Positions 1-9,455 of a stretch of 20,535 bases of DNA are shown piece after piece. This DNA is from a virus. A program made the position numbers and the translations under genes. Below the pieces are notes generated by a model. It ran no database searches, was not told the origin of the DNA, and saw only the letters and a list, made by a program, of their open reading frames with translations. The stretch spans positions 1-20,535 of the IMG/VR virus record IMGVR_UViG_3300042888_001649; one strand, written 5' to 3'. Every line of letters starts with the position of its first letter. Positions within the stretch are counted from its first letter, which is position 1.

Positions 1-105
1 AATATAGTAGAAGCAACTAAAAACAAAATTGTTTATCCATCATTAGACCCTTCTATATTTGAATTAAAATATCCAGGGAAAGATATTAAAGGGAGAGCAT
101 TATAA
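1..105 (+). CDS. C-terminal end of an unidentified phage protein (partial)
   Basis: Frame 1 is open from the window edge and gives 34 residues ending in ...FELKYPGKDIKGRAL before TAA at 103-105. The stop overlaps the ATG of the next gene by one base (TAATG), so the two are probably translationally coupled and in one operon. By position it is likely another tail or baseplate component. Too little is visible to name it; the 5' part lies outside the window. Confidence 0.6.
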   Translation, partial: NIVEATKNKIVYPSLDPSIFELKYPGKDIKGRAL

Positions 106-1217
106 TGATATTATTTTATACCGCATCACAAGATGCAACTATATACTTACAACAACCTTACCAAAATACTGGTATAGATGAAATGTTAGAAATTTCTAAA
201 GTGTATTATGGTGGCACACCTGATACGAGTAGAGTATTAATTCAGTTTGATACTACTGAAATATCTAAGAGTATAGCAAATCGTACAATACCAAGTGGTT
301 CATTTACTGCATCATTGCAATTAAAAATAACTAAAGCAGACGAAATTGCCGCGAGATTTAATGTAGAGGCATATCCAATTTCTCAAAGTTGGGAAAATGG
401 TACTGGTACTCGTTTTGATAACATTACTACAAATGGTGCAACCTGGTATTATAAAAATGGAGATGACACTTCTACTATTTGGAACAATACATATGTAGAG
501 GGGCAAGGAGCTAGTTTTAACCCCTTTACAACCGGTTCTCAGAGTGGGCTTGGTGGTACGTGGTTTACCTCATCGGTATCCTCACAATCGTTCCAGTACA
601 CCTTAGAAGATATTAATTTAGATGTTACTGAATTTGTTAAAAAATGGAATAGTGGCAGTATAACAAATAATGGTATTATACTTAAGTTTCCAACTGATAA
701 AGAAACTGATTTAGTTGATTATGGTAGTATTAAAATGTTTTCAAAAGAAACTAATACAATTTATCAACCTAAATTAGTTATTACTTATTTAGAAACGGAT
801 GTAGTTAGTGGAAGTTTGACAAACATTACTGATTTTATTAATAGCAGTAGTTATGATGTTTCGTATAGATGCTATTCACCAAATTTAAAAACATCATATC
901 AAGAAGGACAAAAGGTAACACTTAAAATTGATGCAAGAGAATTATATCCAATAAAACAATTTAATACTGCCTTTGTATATCAAGTAAAATATTATTTACC
1001 ATCAACGGCATATTATAGTGTAATTGATACTTTAACAAAAGAAACTATTATAGGATATTCCGATGCAAGTAAAGTTATAAAAGGTCAATTTAATAGTTTA
1101 GTAAAATTAAATTTTCAGAATTGGCCAGTTGGTAGAAATTATACATTATTAGTAAAATCAATTACTAGTGATAATGAAGAAATTTTTGAAATCGGTACAT
1201 TTGATATTTACAAATAA
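105..1217 (+). CDS. Structural protein with DNRLRE-like beta-sandwich domain
   Basis: This 370-residue protein has no signal peptide or membrane segment. Residues about 8-230 resemble the DNRLRE/CBM96-type beta-sandwich: an opening DATIYLQQPYQN..G, then SRVLIQFDT (R followed by an FD strand), a series of beta strands rich in N, G, S and T, and a closing NNGIILKF ... PKLVITY. That family usually sits in extracellular or surface proteins as an adhesion or carbohydrate-binding fold. The remaining C-terminal part (about 235-370) is a second beta-rich region I do not recognise. It overlaps the upstream stop by one base and the next start by one base, so it belongs to a tightly packed operon with two coiled-coil proteins. 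I infer a baseplate or fibre component; carbohydrate binding is possible but not shown. AAAGGGAGAG about 10 nt before the ATG looks like a Shine-Dalgarno but is also coding sequence. Confidence 0.7.
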   Translation: MILFYTASQDATIYLQQPYQNTGIDEMLEISKVYYGGTPDTSRVLIQFDTTEISKSIANRTIPSGSFTASLQLKITKADEIAARFNVEAYPISQSWENGTGTRFDNITTNGATWYYKNGDDTSTIWNNTYVEGQGASFNPFTTGSQSGLGGTWFTSSVSSQSFQYTLEDINLDVTEFVKKWNSGSITNNGIILKFPTDKETDLVDYGSIKMFSKETNTIYQPKLVITYLETDVVSGSLTNITDFINSSSYDVSYRCYSPNLKTSYQEGQKVTLKIDARELYPIKQFNTAFVYQVKYYLPSTAYYSVIDTLTKETIIGYSDASKVIKGQFNSLVKLNFQNWPVGRNYTLLVKSITSDNEEIFEIGTFDIYK

Positions 1218-2281
1218 TGGCATTAACTAAAAAATATATAGATACAACTAATAGTACGGAAGAAACGATTACTACTAAATTATATTTAGACCAATACAAT
1301 AGTAATGAATTGTCTAAATCAGTTAATTTACAAGTAACGGAACTTATAAAACCATTGCCTGAAATAAGATTAGATTTAGTTCCTAAACCAATATATGATA
1401 CTGAATTATCACATAGTGCAGATTTACAAATTCAAGTAAATATGTTAACTGCAGATGTTGATTCTTTAAAAGCAAGGGTTCAGGCGCTAATGGCAGATAG
1501 TAGTTCTTTATATCTTGATAATGATAATTTAAGAGTACAAAACGCAGGATTAAATAATAAATTAGGTTCAATACAACAAACTACATTAGATTTAAAATCT
1601 AATTTAACAACATCATTAACTAAGGCAATAAATGAAGCAACAGAAAGAACTTCATTAGAAGCAGAGAATACGGGATTAGTTGCACAAAAAACAGCATTAA
1701 TTAAACAAATAGATACATTAAATAATTTATTAGCGCAAGCAAATGCAAGTTTACAAGTAGCAGCACAACAACTAAGTGCAAAAGCACAGGCGGTAGCAGC
1801 AGGTGGTATTGCAACTGGTGAATTATCTACTATTGTATTCGATGGTGGTGACCCTACAAAACGAAAATTAGATGGATTTGATTTTATAAATGATTTTAAT
1901 GGTGGACCTAATGGAGTTGCTAATAAATTTATACCCGCCGGTGGTAATTTAAAAACTGCTTGGAGTGCTTATTTTGATATAGTAGTTGGACCAAAGGATG
2001 TAACTGTAATGGTAGAATGCGCCGCCGGTTATAAACAACTTCCATTTGATTTTGGATTTACATTGCCAATTACATTAAAAGCAAACGAAACAAAACGATT
2101 TTCAACAGAAAACCCTAATTCAGCTTGGACTACAGGGAATGGAGGTACTTACAGAGAACACTGGTGGAGTTCCAAAGGACCATCTAGAACTGATTGGACT
2201 TTAAAAATTACAGTTAAAGATGTGGATGCTAATGGTAAAAGTGAAGATAAAAAATTCACATTTAGAACACATAAATATTAA
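1217..2281 (+). CDS. Coiled-coil phage structural protein
   Basis: This 354-residue protein has three visible parts. Residues 1-65 form a polar N-terminal segment. Residues about 66-192 form a long heptad-rich coiled coil with regularly spaced L/I/V (for example LTADVDSLKARVQALMADS and KTALIKQIDTLNNLLAQA), ending in an Ala/Gln-rich stretch. Residues about 205-354 form a Gly/Trp/Thr-rich beta domain with a cluster around YREHWWSSKGPSRTDWTLKITVKD that looks Ig- or jelly-roll-like. A central rod plus a C-terminal globular head is the usual architecture of trimeric tail spikes, fibres or baseplate pins. The start overlaps the upstream TAA (TAATG), and the next gene begins 4 nt after its stop. I recognise no enzyme motif and cannot assign a specific T4 homologue. 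Confidence 0.7.
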   Translation: MALTKKYIDTTNSTEETITTKLYLDQYNSNELSKSVNLQVTELIKPLPEIRLDLVPKPIYDTELSHSADLQIQVNMLTADVDSLKARVQALMADSSSLYLDNDNLRVQNAGLNNKLGSIQQTTLDLKSNLTTSLTKAINEATERTSLEAENTGLVAQKTALIKQIDTLNNLLAQANASLQVAAQQLSAKAQAVAAGGIATGELSTIVFDGGDPTKRKLDGFDFINDFNGGPNGVANKFIPAGGNLKTAWSAYFDIVVGPKDVTVMVECAAGYKQLPFDFGFTLPITLKANETKRFSTENPNSAWTTGNGGTYREHWWSSKGPSRTDWTLKITVKDVDANGKSEDKKFTFRTHKY

Positions 2282-2284
2282 TAT

Positions 2285-3532
2285 ATGTCAATAAAAGATT
2301 TTAAAAATATTGAAAACATTAATCTTAATTTAGATTCAACTGCGCAATTAGTTAGTTCTAAAGATTTGAATGTATTTAAAACAATAGCTAAAAATGTAAC
2401 TGATTTTGGAATGTCAAAAAATGATGTTATTGAATTTAGATTATATGATTTAGCTAATAACTTATTACAACAAACAAATGGTGTGACGGTTAGATATATT
2501 CATAAAGATAATTTAACAAAATATCTTAAGAGTGATATAGACCCATTAACTCAAGAAAAAGTATTTGATATTGATGTTGAAAAATTGGTGAATGATGCGG
2601 GATATGGTAATGGTGAATTTAATGTAGTATTTAATTTTGTTAAAAACTATATTGGATTGGATGATAAAAAACAAAGAGTTTGGATACATGAAATTTCACC
2701 AAGTAGAACGGAGATTCGTATTCAACCATTAATAACTACGGATGTTGTTCAAAATAATAAAATAACAGCTAGATACAATTCATTTATTGACAATGCATTG
2801 GAATTAAGAGAAAATTTAGATTTAATACAAAAACAAATAGATTCAATACAATTACAAATAAGTGATTTAATAGATAACTATTTAATAAAAGAATATGGTA
2901 AAAATTGGTTAAATGTAGTTAAGCGTGATTTTAAGTTTGGAAACGATTCACAATATAAAGCATTTAAAGAAAAAATATTTACAGATTTTAAAAAAAGTTT
3001 ATATAACCAATTTGAAGGTAAAGAATATATTTTGGGTAATTCTAATTATGGACAATTGTCATCGCAACCAATTGATTTAGATGAGTTTTATAATGTACAA
3101 CAAGTAGGACAATTATTAACAAATAGATTAAGTGATTCTATTGATTACAATATGAAAAATATTACATTCGTAGATTATCCACAAGATATAAAAGATGTAA
3201 TAAACACCAAAGTAGATAATCAATTATTGCAATCATTAATAACAACTACGGTTACCGCTACTTCTAATCTAACACAAAACGATAAATTAAAAGGATTAGA
3301 TAAAACAATTACAATTACACCAAATACACCGATAAAAGATGATGGTTCTATAAAAGCAGGAGTTGAACCGGATATACAACCGGTGGAAAAACCTGTCCCT
3401 GATACGGTGAAACCGGTTAAGTCTGGTAATAATAGAACTAGACGTATTGGTGGGTTATTTGGGCGTGGTACGTTTGCTGATGCATCAACTACACTAAACC
3501 GTGGGATTTTTGGTAAAATAAGACCAAAGTAA
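2285..3532 (+). CDS. Putative tail/baseplate structural protein with short coiled coil and basic tail
   Basis: This is a 415-residue protein. The N-terminal 150 residues are a mixed alpha/beta domain containing VWIHEISPSRTEIRIQPL, a strand-rich segment of a kind seen in phage tail proteins. Residues about 170-200 form a coiled coil (LRENLDLIQKQIDSIQLQISDLIDNYL), followed by a charged helical region. The last 35 residues are Arg/Gly/Phe-rich (NNRTRRIGGLFGRG ... GIFGKIRPK), like a flexible, positively charged tail that could insert into a partner. The gene starts 4 nt after the coiled-coil protein gene and ends 40 nt before the giant tail gene. No Shine-Dalgarno is present. The structural role is inferred from context; I do not recognise a named family. 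Confidence 0.65.
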   Translation: MSIKDFKNIENINLNLDSTAQLVSSKDLNVFKTIAKNVTDFGMSKNDVIEFRLYDLANNLLQQTNGVTVRYIHKDNLTKYLKSDIDPLTQEKVFDIDVEKLVNDAGYGNGEFNVVFNFVKNYIGLDDKKQRVWIHEISPSRTEIRIQPLITTDVVQNNKITARYNSFIDNALELRENLDLIQKQIDSIQLQISDLIDNYLIKEYGKNWLNVVKRDFKFGNDSQYKAFKEKIFTDFKKSLYNQFEGKEYILGNSNYGQLSSQPIDLDEFYNVQQVGQLLTNRLSDSIDYNMKNITFVDYPQDIKDVINTKVDNQLLQSLITTTVTATSNLTQNDKLKGLDKTITITPNTPIKDDGSIKAGVEPDIQPVEKPVPDTVKPVKSGNNRTRRIGGLFGRGTFADASTTLNRGIFGKIRPK

Positions 3533-3559
3533 TATTAATAATATAAAAGTAATAATAGG

Positions 3560-3568
3560 ATATTTATA
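3560..3568 (+). promoter_or_regulatory. ATATTTATA upstream motif (copy 1)
   Basis: Exact ATATTTATA in the 40-nt gap, ending 4 nt before the ATG of the giant tail gene and preceded by TAATAGG. It is one of five exact copies in intergenic gaps of this window. The reverse complement, TATAAATAT, contains the T4 late promoter core. If it acts as a -10 element in the + direction, the transcript would begin at or next to the start codon. Confidence 0.45.
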
Positions 3569-3572
3569 GATA

Positions 3573-6500
3573 ATGGCAATACGACACAATAGACAATATA
3601 TGAAGCCGGTGGATAACTGGGATTATTTATATAATCCAATGGGAGAGTTATTGAATGATGGTAGCCTTTCAGGTGGAGGTGCGTTCGGTGGTGGTGGATT
3701 TGGTGGTGGTGGTGGATTTGGTGGTGATGTTGGAATGCCGGTGCCTGTGCCTAAATCAACCCCCGGAAGTGATATAAAATTAAACTTATCCAATATAAGT
3801 GAATTTAAAAATCAAATTACATTCAATATACAAAATAATGTATATCAAGAAGGTGCTACTGTTTTAATTGATTCAAATACAATTAACGATACACTTTTAA
3901 TTAAACCAATTGTAAATGATAATTTTAAATCAAAAAATTATTCTGCACTAGTAAAGACCGTAATTCCAAAATATATTCGTACAAGTGAATGGGTAACTGA
4001 TTATGGTGGTAATTTTGGATTTAATGCCGGCAGTTCTATGTTTGGGGGGATGGGTGGAAATTCAGGAGTTGGGGGGATGGGGTATTATGATGGCTGGAAT
4101 AGTGGTGGTATTAATACACGTTTAGTAGAAAAAACAGAAAGTGTAAATATTCCTGGTATTAAAATACAACAATTTAATGGTGATAATGTTTATCAAGGTA
4201 GTACGGATTATGAATTACCATTGACCACCGATTTACAATTTGATTTAGATAAAGTTGCGGTAAAAGTAGTAACAAATACAATTACACAAGCTATTCAATT
4301 TATCTCAAATTACAAAAACGATATATTAAATAATGAAGTAAATATTAAAGTTACCTCAAGCGATGTACCAAATGGAGTAGTTAATACAAAAATACAAAAT
4401 GAAGTAAGGTTTGCAAATTCCAATGGGGTAGCGGGTCCTGTTAAAATAGAACTTAGTGGATTTGATAAATTTTTATTTAAAAGTATTAGATGGCAATATA
4501 CTGACAAATTTAGTGAAAATTCTGATTTAAATTTAGGTGATTTCAATGTTGTAAATGATACGGTATTTAATATTGATGCATCGGTTTTTAATAAAAACAT
4601 TTTAATCTTAGTAGAAGTAGAACCAGATAATGCAGATTATCCAGTATTAAAATTAACTACTAATACAATACAACAAAGTATTTTAGAATCAATATATGCA
4701 TCTACAACCGATTCTAAATTAATTACAATTGATTTTGATTTAAAAAATACAGATTTTGTTAAAGTAACTACACCGTATAAACAATATAATGTAGCAGTAA
4801 GTGCGACAGGTTTACTTCGTACAAAAATAGATTTAGATTTAAAGAAAGATTTTTTAAATAATGAGGGTGCATTTAAAATAGCATTAGTTCCAAGTTCCAA
4901 TTTATATGGCGATGGAAATGTGGAATATGTTATTGTTACCTTATCTAAAATATTTGATACACCGATAATTGATAAAATTGATTATCCTACCGATGTATAC
5001 ATACCCTCATATACATTTGGTGATGTTAATTTTAAAGTAACATTTGAGTCCAATTTAGCAACTACTGTATTAGTATATCATTCTAAAGAAGATGCTAATA
5101 CTGCGTTAGGAAAGTTTTCTAATAAAGATTTTATTAGTTTAAACTATAAAGATTTAAAAAATAGAAAAATAATTAATTCACCATTAGATTTATTAATTAT
5201 TCCGTATAATGGAAATGTTAAAGGTGAAATAGAAAGAATTACTATTAATTTTGAAGATGAACAAATATATGTTTCTACCCAAGATTTAAAAACTAGTTTG
5301 TTTGATGCAATTGCCGTTAATTTAAACTTATCATTAGGAAACGAACAAAAATATTTATCTCACTTAGCTTCATTTGATATTGATGACAAAGAAATATTAG
5401 TTTCTAATTGGGATATAGATTACAGTACATTTACCAAATTCAAAAAAGATAGTGTAGGTAATAGTATTCCAGATGGTGAAATAAGTAAAAGTATTGTATT
5501 AAAATTATATGAAGCATTACCTGCTAATATAAACAAGAATGATACATTATGGGTATCTCGTTTAATGTCTTTGCCTATTATCCAAAGAGTAGTAGTAAGT
5601 AGTAAACCGGAAACAAATGCATTACCATTAAGAGCACCAAACTTTAATATAGAAGTTGATTATGTAAAGGGTCAATCTACAATATACGAATCATACGATG
5701 ATTTAATATTAAGTGGTAGTGAATCATCTCAACAAATTGTAGATAAATTACTTTCACAAAATTTTGTAGAAACAGATAGAATTAATATAGATTATTCTAA
5801 TTTTTCTAACTTTATAAAATATAGTAGTGCAGTTGAAAGATTAGCAAACTTTAAATATAAAAAAGAATTAGCAGAATACTATGAGGATAGAATTGGTTAT
5901 TTAACTGATGTACTATATAACGAACAAACACAAAGTATTAATGTAATACAGGATGTAACAAAATATTCTGAAAAATTATCTACATTAGTTAGTGGGTTTG
6001 ATGGTTGGGAAAATAACTTAGTAAGTAGTTCATTGGTATTCACTGCAGATAGTGCTTCATATCAATCATTTCCTGGTGGTAGATTTAATTTAGAAAGTGG
6101 AGAAACTGCATTTAGTAATGATGGTACAACTTATATTACTAATCCAAATACAACACTTACTAATTGGTATTTAGGTACTATGGATTCTGCATCGGTTTAT
6201 GATAATATGAACCTTAATGCTTTAAAAAATAATATTCCACAATTTATAAGTGAAGATGAAAACAATTCAGATTACTTATTGTTCTTAGATATGGTGGGTA
6301 ACCACTTTGATATTCTTTGGAGTTATATTAAAGGTATGACAGACCAAAGGATGATTACCGAAACTAATTCATATGGTATTAATGATGAATTACTTTATAA
6401 CTATTTAGAATCATTTAGTTGGAATGCTAAAAATTTAAATTCAAATAAAAACTTATGGGGATATTTGTTTGGTTATAATGGTGACGGTGTTGGTATTGTA

Positions 6501-8759
6501 GATGGTAAAAGTGTATTAAATGATGCCGATGGATATACAATTACACCTGAACAATATACAAAAACTATTTGGAGAAGAATTGCAAATAATTTACCTTATT
6601 TATTAAAACATAAAGGTTCTAAACGTGGTATAAAAGCATTGATGAGTTCATATGGTATTCCACAATCAATGTTAACCATACTGGAATTTGGTGGACCTGT
6701 TGCAGATGATGCGGCACCTTCTACTTTTACATATGAAACATTAAGTTCTACCTTAGTATTTAATACCGGTTCATATTTAACGTCTAGTTGGAGTGGAGCA
6801 CCGCAAGCAATTGAATTTAGAGTTAAACCAACATATTCATCATCGGTAGATTTAGTAAGTGGCAGTGGATTTAAATTATTTATAAGTGGTGGAGCAAACA
6901 CAACTAATCAAATTGGTAGTTTACAATTAAAAGTGAATGGAACAACAATTTTATCATCATCTGCATATTCATTCTTTGATGGTAATTTTCATTCTATATT
7001 AGTAAATAATCAAAATGGTGCATATACGGCTTATTATGGAAATGCAGAAAAAGATAGAATAGTAAAACAAGGTAGTGTAACAGGTAGTGGTACATTGGCA
7101 TGGAATAGTGGTTCTCAAATTGTATTTGGTAATTTTAATGGAGAAATGGATGAAGTTAGAATATGGAAAACTGCATTAAGTTCTTCTATATTTGATATAC
7201 ATGTATTAGGTAGTGAGGTTATTGTAGGAAATACAATGAAAAGTTCTACCGAAGATTTATTATTAAGATTAGATTTTGAAAATCCACACTCTTTATATCC
7301 ATCTGGTTCTGAAATTTCTAAAATTAAAAACGTAGCACCTATTGCAACTTATATGAACGATGTAAGTGCAAGTGGATTTGATACCGCATCACAATATAAT
7401 AGTAGTTCTTCACAACATTGGAACTACAAATACATTGATAAAGATGTAACAATTACTCTACCAAATACAGGTGCTAATAGATTATCAAATGATAAAATTA
7501 GATTTGAATCACAATACACATTAGCAGGTGAAAAAATAACCGGAAGTGTTGGTGTTGATTTATCTCCTGTTAAAAGAGCAACTAAAAAAGCATTTGATAC
7601 CGCTAAAATGGATTCAAATAGAGTTGGTATATTTTTCTCACCTAATAAAGATTTAGATTTAGATATTGCAAAATCATTAGGTGGTGGAAGTTTGGATGAT
7701 TATATTGGTGACCCTTCAGATGATTATAAAAACACATATAAAAAATTAGATACACTTAGAGAATATTATTTTGAAAGAGTATCTAATAGAAACATTTATG
7801 ATTTTATTAAATTAATTAAATTCTTTGATAAATCATTCTTTGTTAATCTTAAAGAAATGCTGCCGGCAAGAGCAAAGGTAACAGAAGGATTATTAATAGC
7901 ACCGCACTTTTTAGAAAGAAGTAAAGTTAAAAGAAATAAACCAACGGCAATTAATGAACAACATGAAGGAACAATTACTGATACTACAATAACAGAAGTA
8001 AGTAGTACGTTTGATGTGTTAAATACGGATTTAAGTTTATCTGGTTCTTTAGAAAATATTAGTGGTATAAATTTAGGATATGATGTATTTTTAACGGCAT
8101 CAAATGTTTATAATTTTAAAGGTGAGTATGATACATATGATGCAAATATTGATAATATTATATTAGATATAGCAACCGGTCAATACATTACATATGAAGC
8201 TGAGATTGATTATAGAAGAAATGAAGCAACAATAACAACTGAACTTGATTTAATAAACGCTGGTCAAATTATCGGAATGGATGATAACTATATTAATTAT
8301 GGATATAATACTTATTTTAATAATGGATATGGTAAATATCATTATGAAGAAAATGGCACATTTAAATCAAAGGGTGTAAGAGCATTTATAGTAACAAAAC
8401 AAAATACTATTCTTACACAATTAAATCAAAATGGTGTAAGTGGTAGTGAAGCTAATGTTGTAACCTCATCATATTCACAAGAACTAATAGTACAAGATTT
8501 TAATACAAGTGTAGGATTAACAATTGGTGGAAATATTATTGCAATACAAACCGCTAGTGGATATTTACCATCTCATTATATTTATAAAGGAGAGAAACAT
8601 ACCGGAACTCAGAATTTGTTTTATAGAGGTTCTAAGCAAACAATAAACACTACAATTGATGGTAAAGAAGCGGTTGAATCATTTGTAACTAACCCAACTA
8701 CATTAAGAGTAACGGCACAAGGTAGAAGTAATAACGAACCAATCTTAGAAGTAGATTAA
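3573..8759 (+). CDS. Giant tail/baseplate protein with gpI-like segment and LamG domain
   Basis: This 1728-residue protein has several visible regions. A Gly-rich stretch near residues 30-55 and another near 150-178 look like flexible linkers. A long series of beta-rich repeats follows to about residue 700. A helical section around 740-800 (RLANFKYKKELAEYYEDRIGY) leads to about 880-1035, where FLDMVGNHFDILWSYIKGM, LLYNYLESFSWNAKNL and LPYLLKHKGSKRGIKALMSS followed by YGIP resemble the P2 gpI-type tail protein region, which links baseplate to fibre. Residues about 1072-1212 form a LamG/concanavalin-like lectin fold, with GNFNGEMDEVRIWKTALSS as its diagnostic last strands. The C-terminal 500 residues are beta-rich. 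I infer a large distal-tail or baseplate subunit that may contact host glycans. It starts after an ATATTTATA motif; no Shine-Dalgarno. The specific homologue is uncertain. Confidence 0.75.
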   Translation: MAIRHNRQYMKPVDNWDYLYNPMGELLNDGSLSGGGAFGGGGFGGGGGFGGDVGMPVPVPKSTPGSDIKLNLSNISEFKNQITFNIQNNVYQEGATVLIDSNTINDTLLIKPIVNDNFKSKNYSALVKTVIPKYIRTSEWVTDYGGNFGFNAGSSMFGGMGGNSGVGGMGYYDGWNSGGINTRLVEKTESVNIPGIKIQQFNGDNVYQGSTDYELPLTTDLQFDLDKVAVKVVTNTITQAIQFISNYKNDILNNEVNIKVTSSDVPNGVVNTKIQNEVRFANSNGVAGPVKIELSGFDKFLFKSIRWQYTDKFSENSDLNLGDFNVVNDTVFNIDASVFNKNILILVEVEPDNADYPVLKLTTNTIQQSILESIYASTTDSKLITIDFDLKNTDFVKVTTPYKQYNVAVSATGLLRTKIDLDLKKDFLNNEGAFKIALVPSSNLYGDGNVEYVIVTLSKIFDTPIIDKIDYPTDVYIPSYTFGDVNFKVTFESNLATTVLVYHSKEDANTALGKFSNKDFISLNYKDLKNRKIINSPLDLLIIPYNGNVKGEIERITINFEDEQIYVSTQDLKTSLFDAIAVNLNLSLGNEQKYLSHLASFDIDDKEILVSNWDIDYSTFTKFKKDSVGNSIPDGEISKSIVLKLYEALPANINKNDTLWVSRLMSLPIIQRVVVSSKPETNALPLRAPNFNIEVDYVKGQSTIYESYDDLILSGSESSQQIVDKLLSQNFVETDRINIDYSNFSNFIKYSSAVERLANFKYKKELAEYYEDRIGYLTDVLYNEQTQSINVIQDVTKYSEKLSTLVSGFDGWENNLVSSSLVFTADSASYQSFPGGRFNLESGETAFSNDGTTYITNPNTTLTNWYLGTMDSASVYDNMNLNALKNNIPQFISEDENNSDYLLFLDMVGNHFDILWSYIKGMTDQRMITETNSYGINDELLYNYLESFSWNAKNLNSNKNLWGYLFGYNGDGVGIVDGKSVLNDADGYTITPEQYTKTIWRRIANNLPYLLKHKGSKRGIKALMSSYGIPQSMLTILEFGGPVADDAAPSTFTYETLSSTLVFNTGSYLTSSWSGAPQAIEFRVKPTYSSSVDLVSGSGFKLFISGGANTTNQIGSLQLKVNGTTILSSSAYSFFDGNFHSILVNNQNGAYTAYYGNAEKDRIVKQGSVTGSGTLAWNSGSQIVFGNFNGEMDEVRIWKTALSSSIFDIHVLGSEVIVGNTMKSSTEDLLLRLDFENPHSLYPSGSEISKIKNVAPIATYMNDVSASGFDTASQYNSSSSQHWNYKYIDKDVTITLPNTGANRLSNDKIRFESQYTLAGEKITGSVGVDLSPVKRATKKAFDTAKMDSNRVGIFFSPNKDLDLDIAKSLGGGSLDDYIGDPSDDYKNTYKKLDTLREYYFERVSNRNIYDFIKLIKFFDKSFFVNLKEMLPARAKVTEGLLIAPHFLERSKVKRNKPTAINEQHEGTITDTTITEVSSTFDVLNTDLSLSGSLENISGINLGYDVFLTASNVYNFKGEYDTYDANIDNIILDIATGQYITYEAEIDYRRNEATITTELDLINAGQIIGMDDNYINYGYNTYFNNGYGKYHYEENGTFKSKGVRAFIVTKQNTILTQLNQNGVSGSEANVVTSSYSQELIVQDFNTSVGLTIGGNIIAIQTASGYLPSHYIYKGEKHTGTQNLFYRGSKQTINTTIDGKEAVESFVTNPTTLRVTAQGRSNNEPILEVD
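4042..4081 (+). repeat. Direct repeat with G-runs inside the giant tail gene
   Basis: TTGGGGGGATGGG occurs at 4042-4054 and again at 4069-4081, 27 bases apart, both in frame and encoding GGMG within a Gly-rich linker. Runs of six G are conspicuous in such AT-rich DNA and use the GGG glycine codon, rare elsewhere in this gene. Probably a short duplication in a linker; the G-run density could also allow a G-quadruplex, although the middle loop is long. Confidence 0.5.
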
Positions 8760-8786
8760 AAATAATGTAACAAAAAAATATTTTAT

Positions 8787-8795
8787 ATATTTATA
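8787..8795 (+). promoter_or_regulatory. ATATTTATA upstream motif (copy 2)
   Basis: Exact ATATTTATA inside the 55-nt AT-only gap, ending 19 nt before the ATG at 8815. The spacing is compatible with a -10 element and a short A-rich leader without a Shine-Dalgarno. Confidence 0.45.
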
Positions 8796-8814
8796 AAAGA
8801 ATAATAAACAAACT

Positions 8815-9438
8815 ATGGCATACTTAGATAACACAACAATTACAGTAGATGCTATCCTTACCAAAAAAGGTAGAGAGAAATTAGCAGCTGGACAACCTTT
8901 AGCAATTAGTCAATTTGCATTGGGTGATGATGAAATTGATTACCTATTATATGATGCAGCACATCCAAAAGGTTCTGCATATTATGATAATGCAATTTTG
9001 AAAACACCGGTATTAGAAGCATCTCCTGATGAAACTCAGGCGTTGAAATATAAATTAGTAACTTTACCAAAAAACACAACAAGAATACCACAAGTATCTT
9101 TAAATGTTACTGGTATTGCAGCTAAAACAACCGGAGGACAATATCCAATTAATCCTTCAACATCTCCAGCAGGAAATATGAATGGTGGGTATACGGCGGT
9201 TTTAGGTAATAAAAATGCGGGTAGTATTGTAGGAGCAGGTTTAACAAATGTAACTACAACAACAAATACTTTCAGTAATAGTGTAACTGCAACTGCAGAA
9301 GTTGTAAAAGGATTAACATTTACATTTATTCCTAATAGTTCATTGACTTCAACATTAACAACAACATTGACTATATTTGGTAACGAAACTGGTGGTAGTG
9401 TAACTATACCTGTAACAGTTACTTATACAATAGCATAA
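8815..9438 (+). CDS. Phage structural protein (tail/virion-associated)
   Basis: This 207-residue protein begins MAYLDNTTITVDAILTKKGR followed by EKLAAG and QFALGDDEIDY. This N-terminal pattern (new unit, ITxKGREKLA, then a ..GDDEIDY strand) resembles the N-terminal segment of phage tail/fibre proteins, where KGxxxLA precedes a xxGDG strand. The middle holds a hydrophilic segment with paired strands (TQALKYKLVTLP), and the C-terminal 90 residues are a Thr/Ser/Val-rich beta domain with an alternating strand pattern (TLTTTLTIFGNETGGSVTIP), likely Ig-like. It sits between the giant tail protein and another structural gene, 17 nt upstream of the latter. No catalytic motif or signal peptide. I judge it a virion component; its exact place in the particle cannot be read from sequence. 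Confidence 0.7.
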   Translation: MAYLDNTTITVDAILTKKGREKLAAGQPLAISQFALGDDEIDYLLYDAAHPKGSAYYDNAILKTPVLEASPDETQALKYKLVTLPKNTTRIPQVSLNVTGIAAKTTGGQYPINPSTSPAGNMNGGYTAVLGNKNAGSIVGAGLTNVTTTTNTFSNSVTATAEVVKGLTFTFIPNSSLTSTLTTTLTIFGNETGGSVTIPVTVTYTIA

Positions 9439-9455
9439 AAATATAATAAAAGAAT

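Noticed and set aside
4041-4082. G-quadruplex in the giant tail gene
   Set aside because: The middle loop between the second and third G-runs is longer than standard, and the G-runs are explained as glycine codons of a linker; kept only as a repeat.
8578-8586. ATATTTATA inside the giant tail gene
   Set aside because: It lies in coding sequence with no gene start close downstream and lacks the TAATARG flank, so I treat it as chance.
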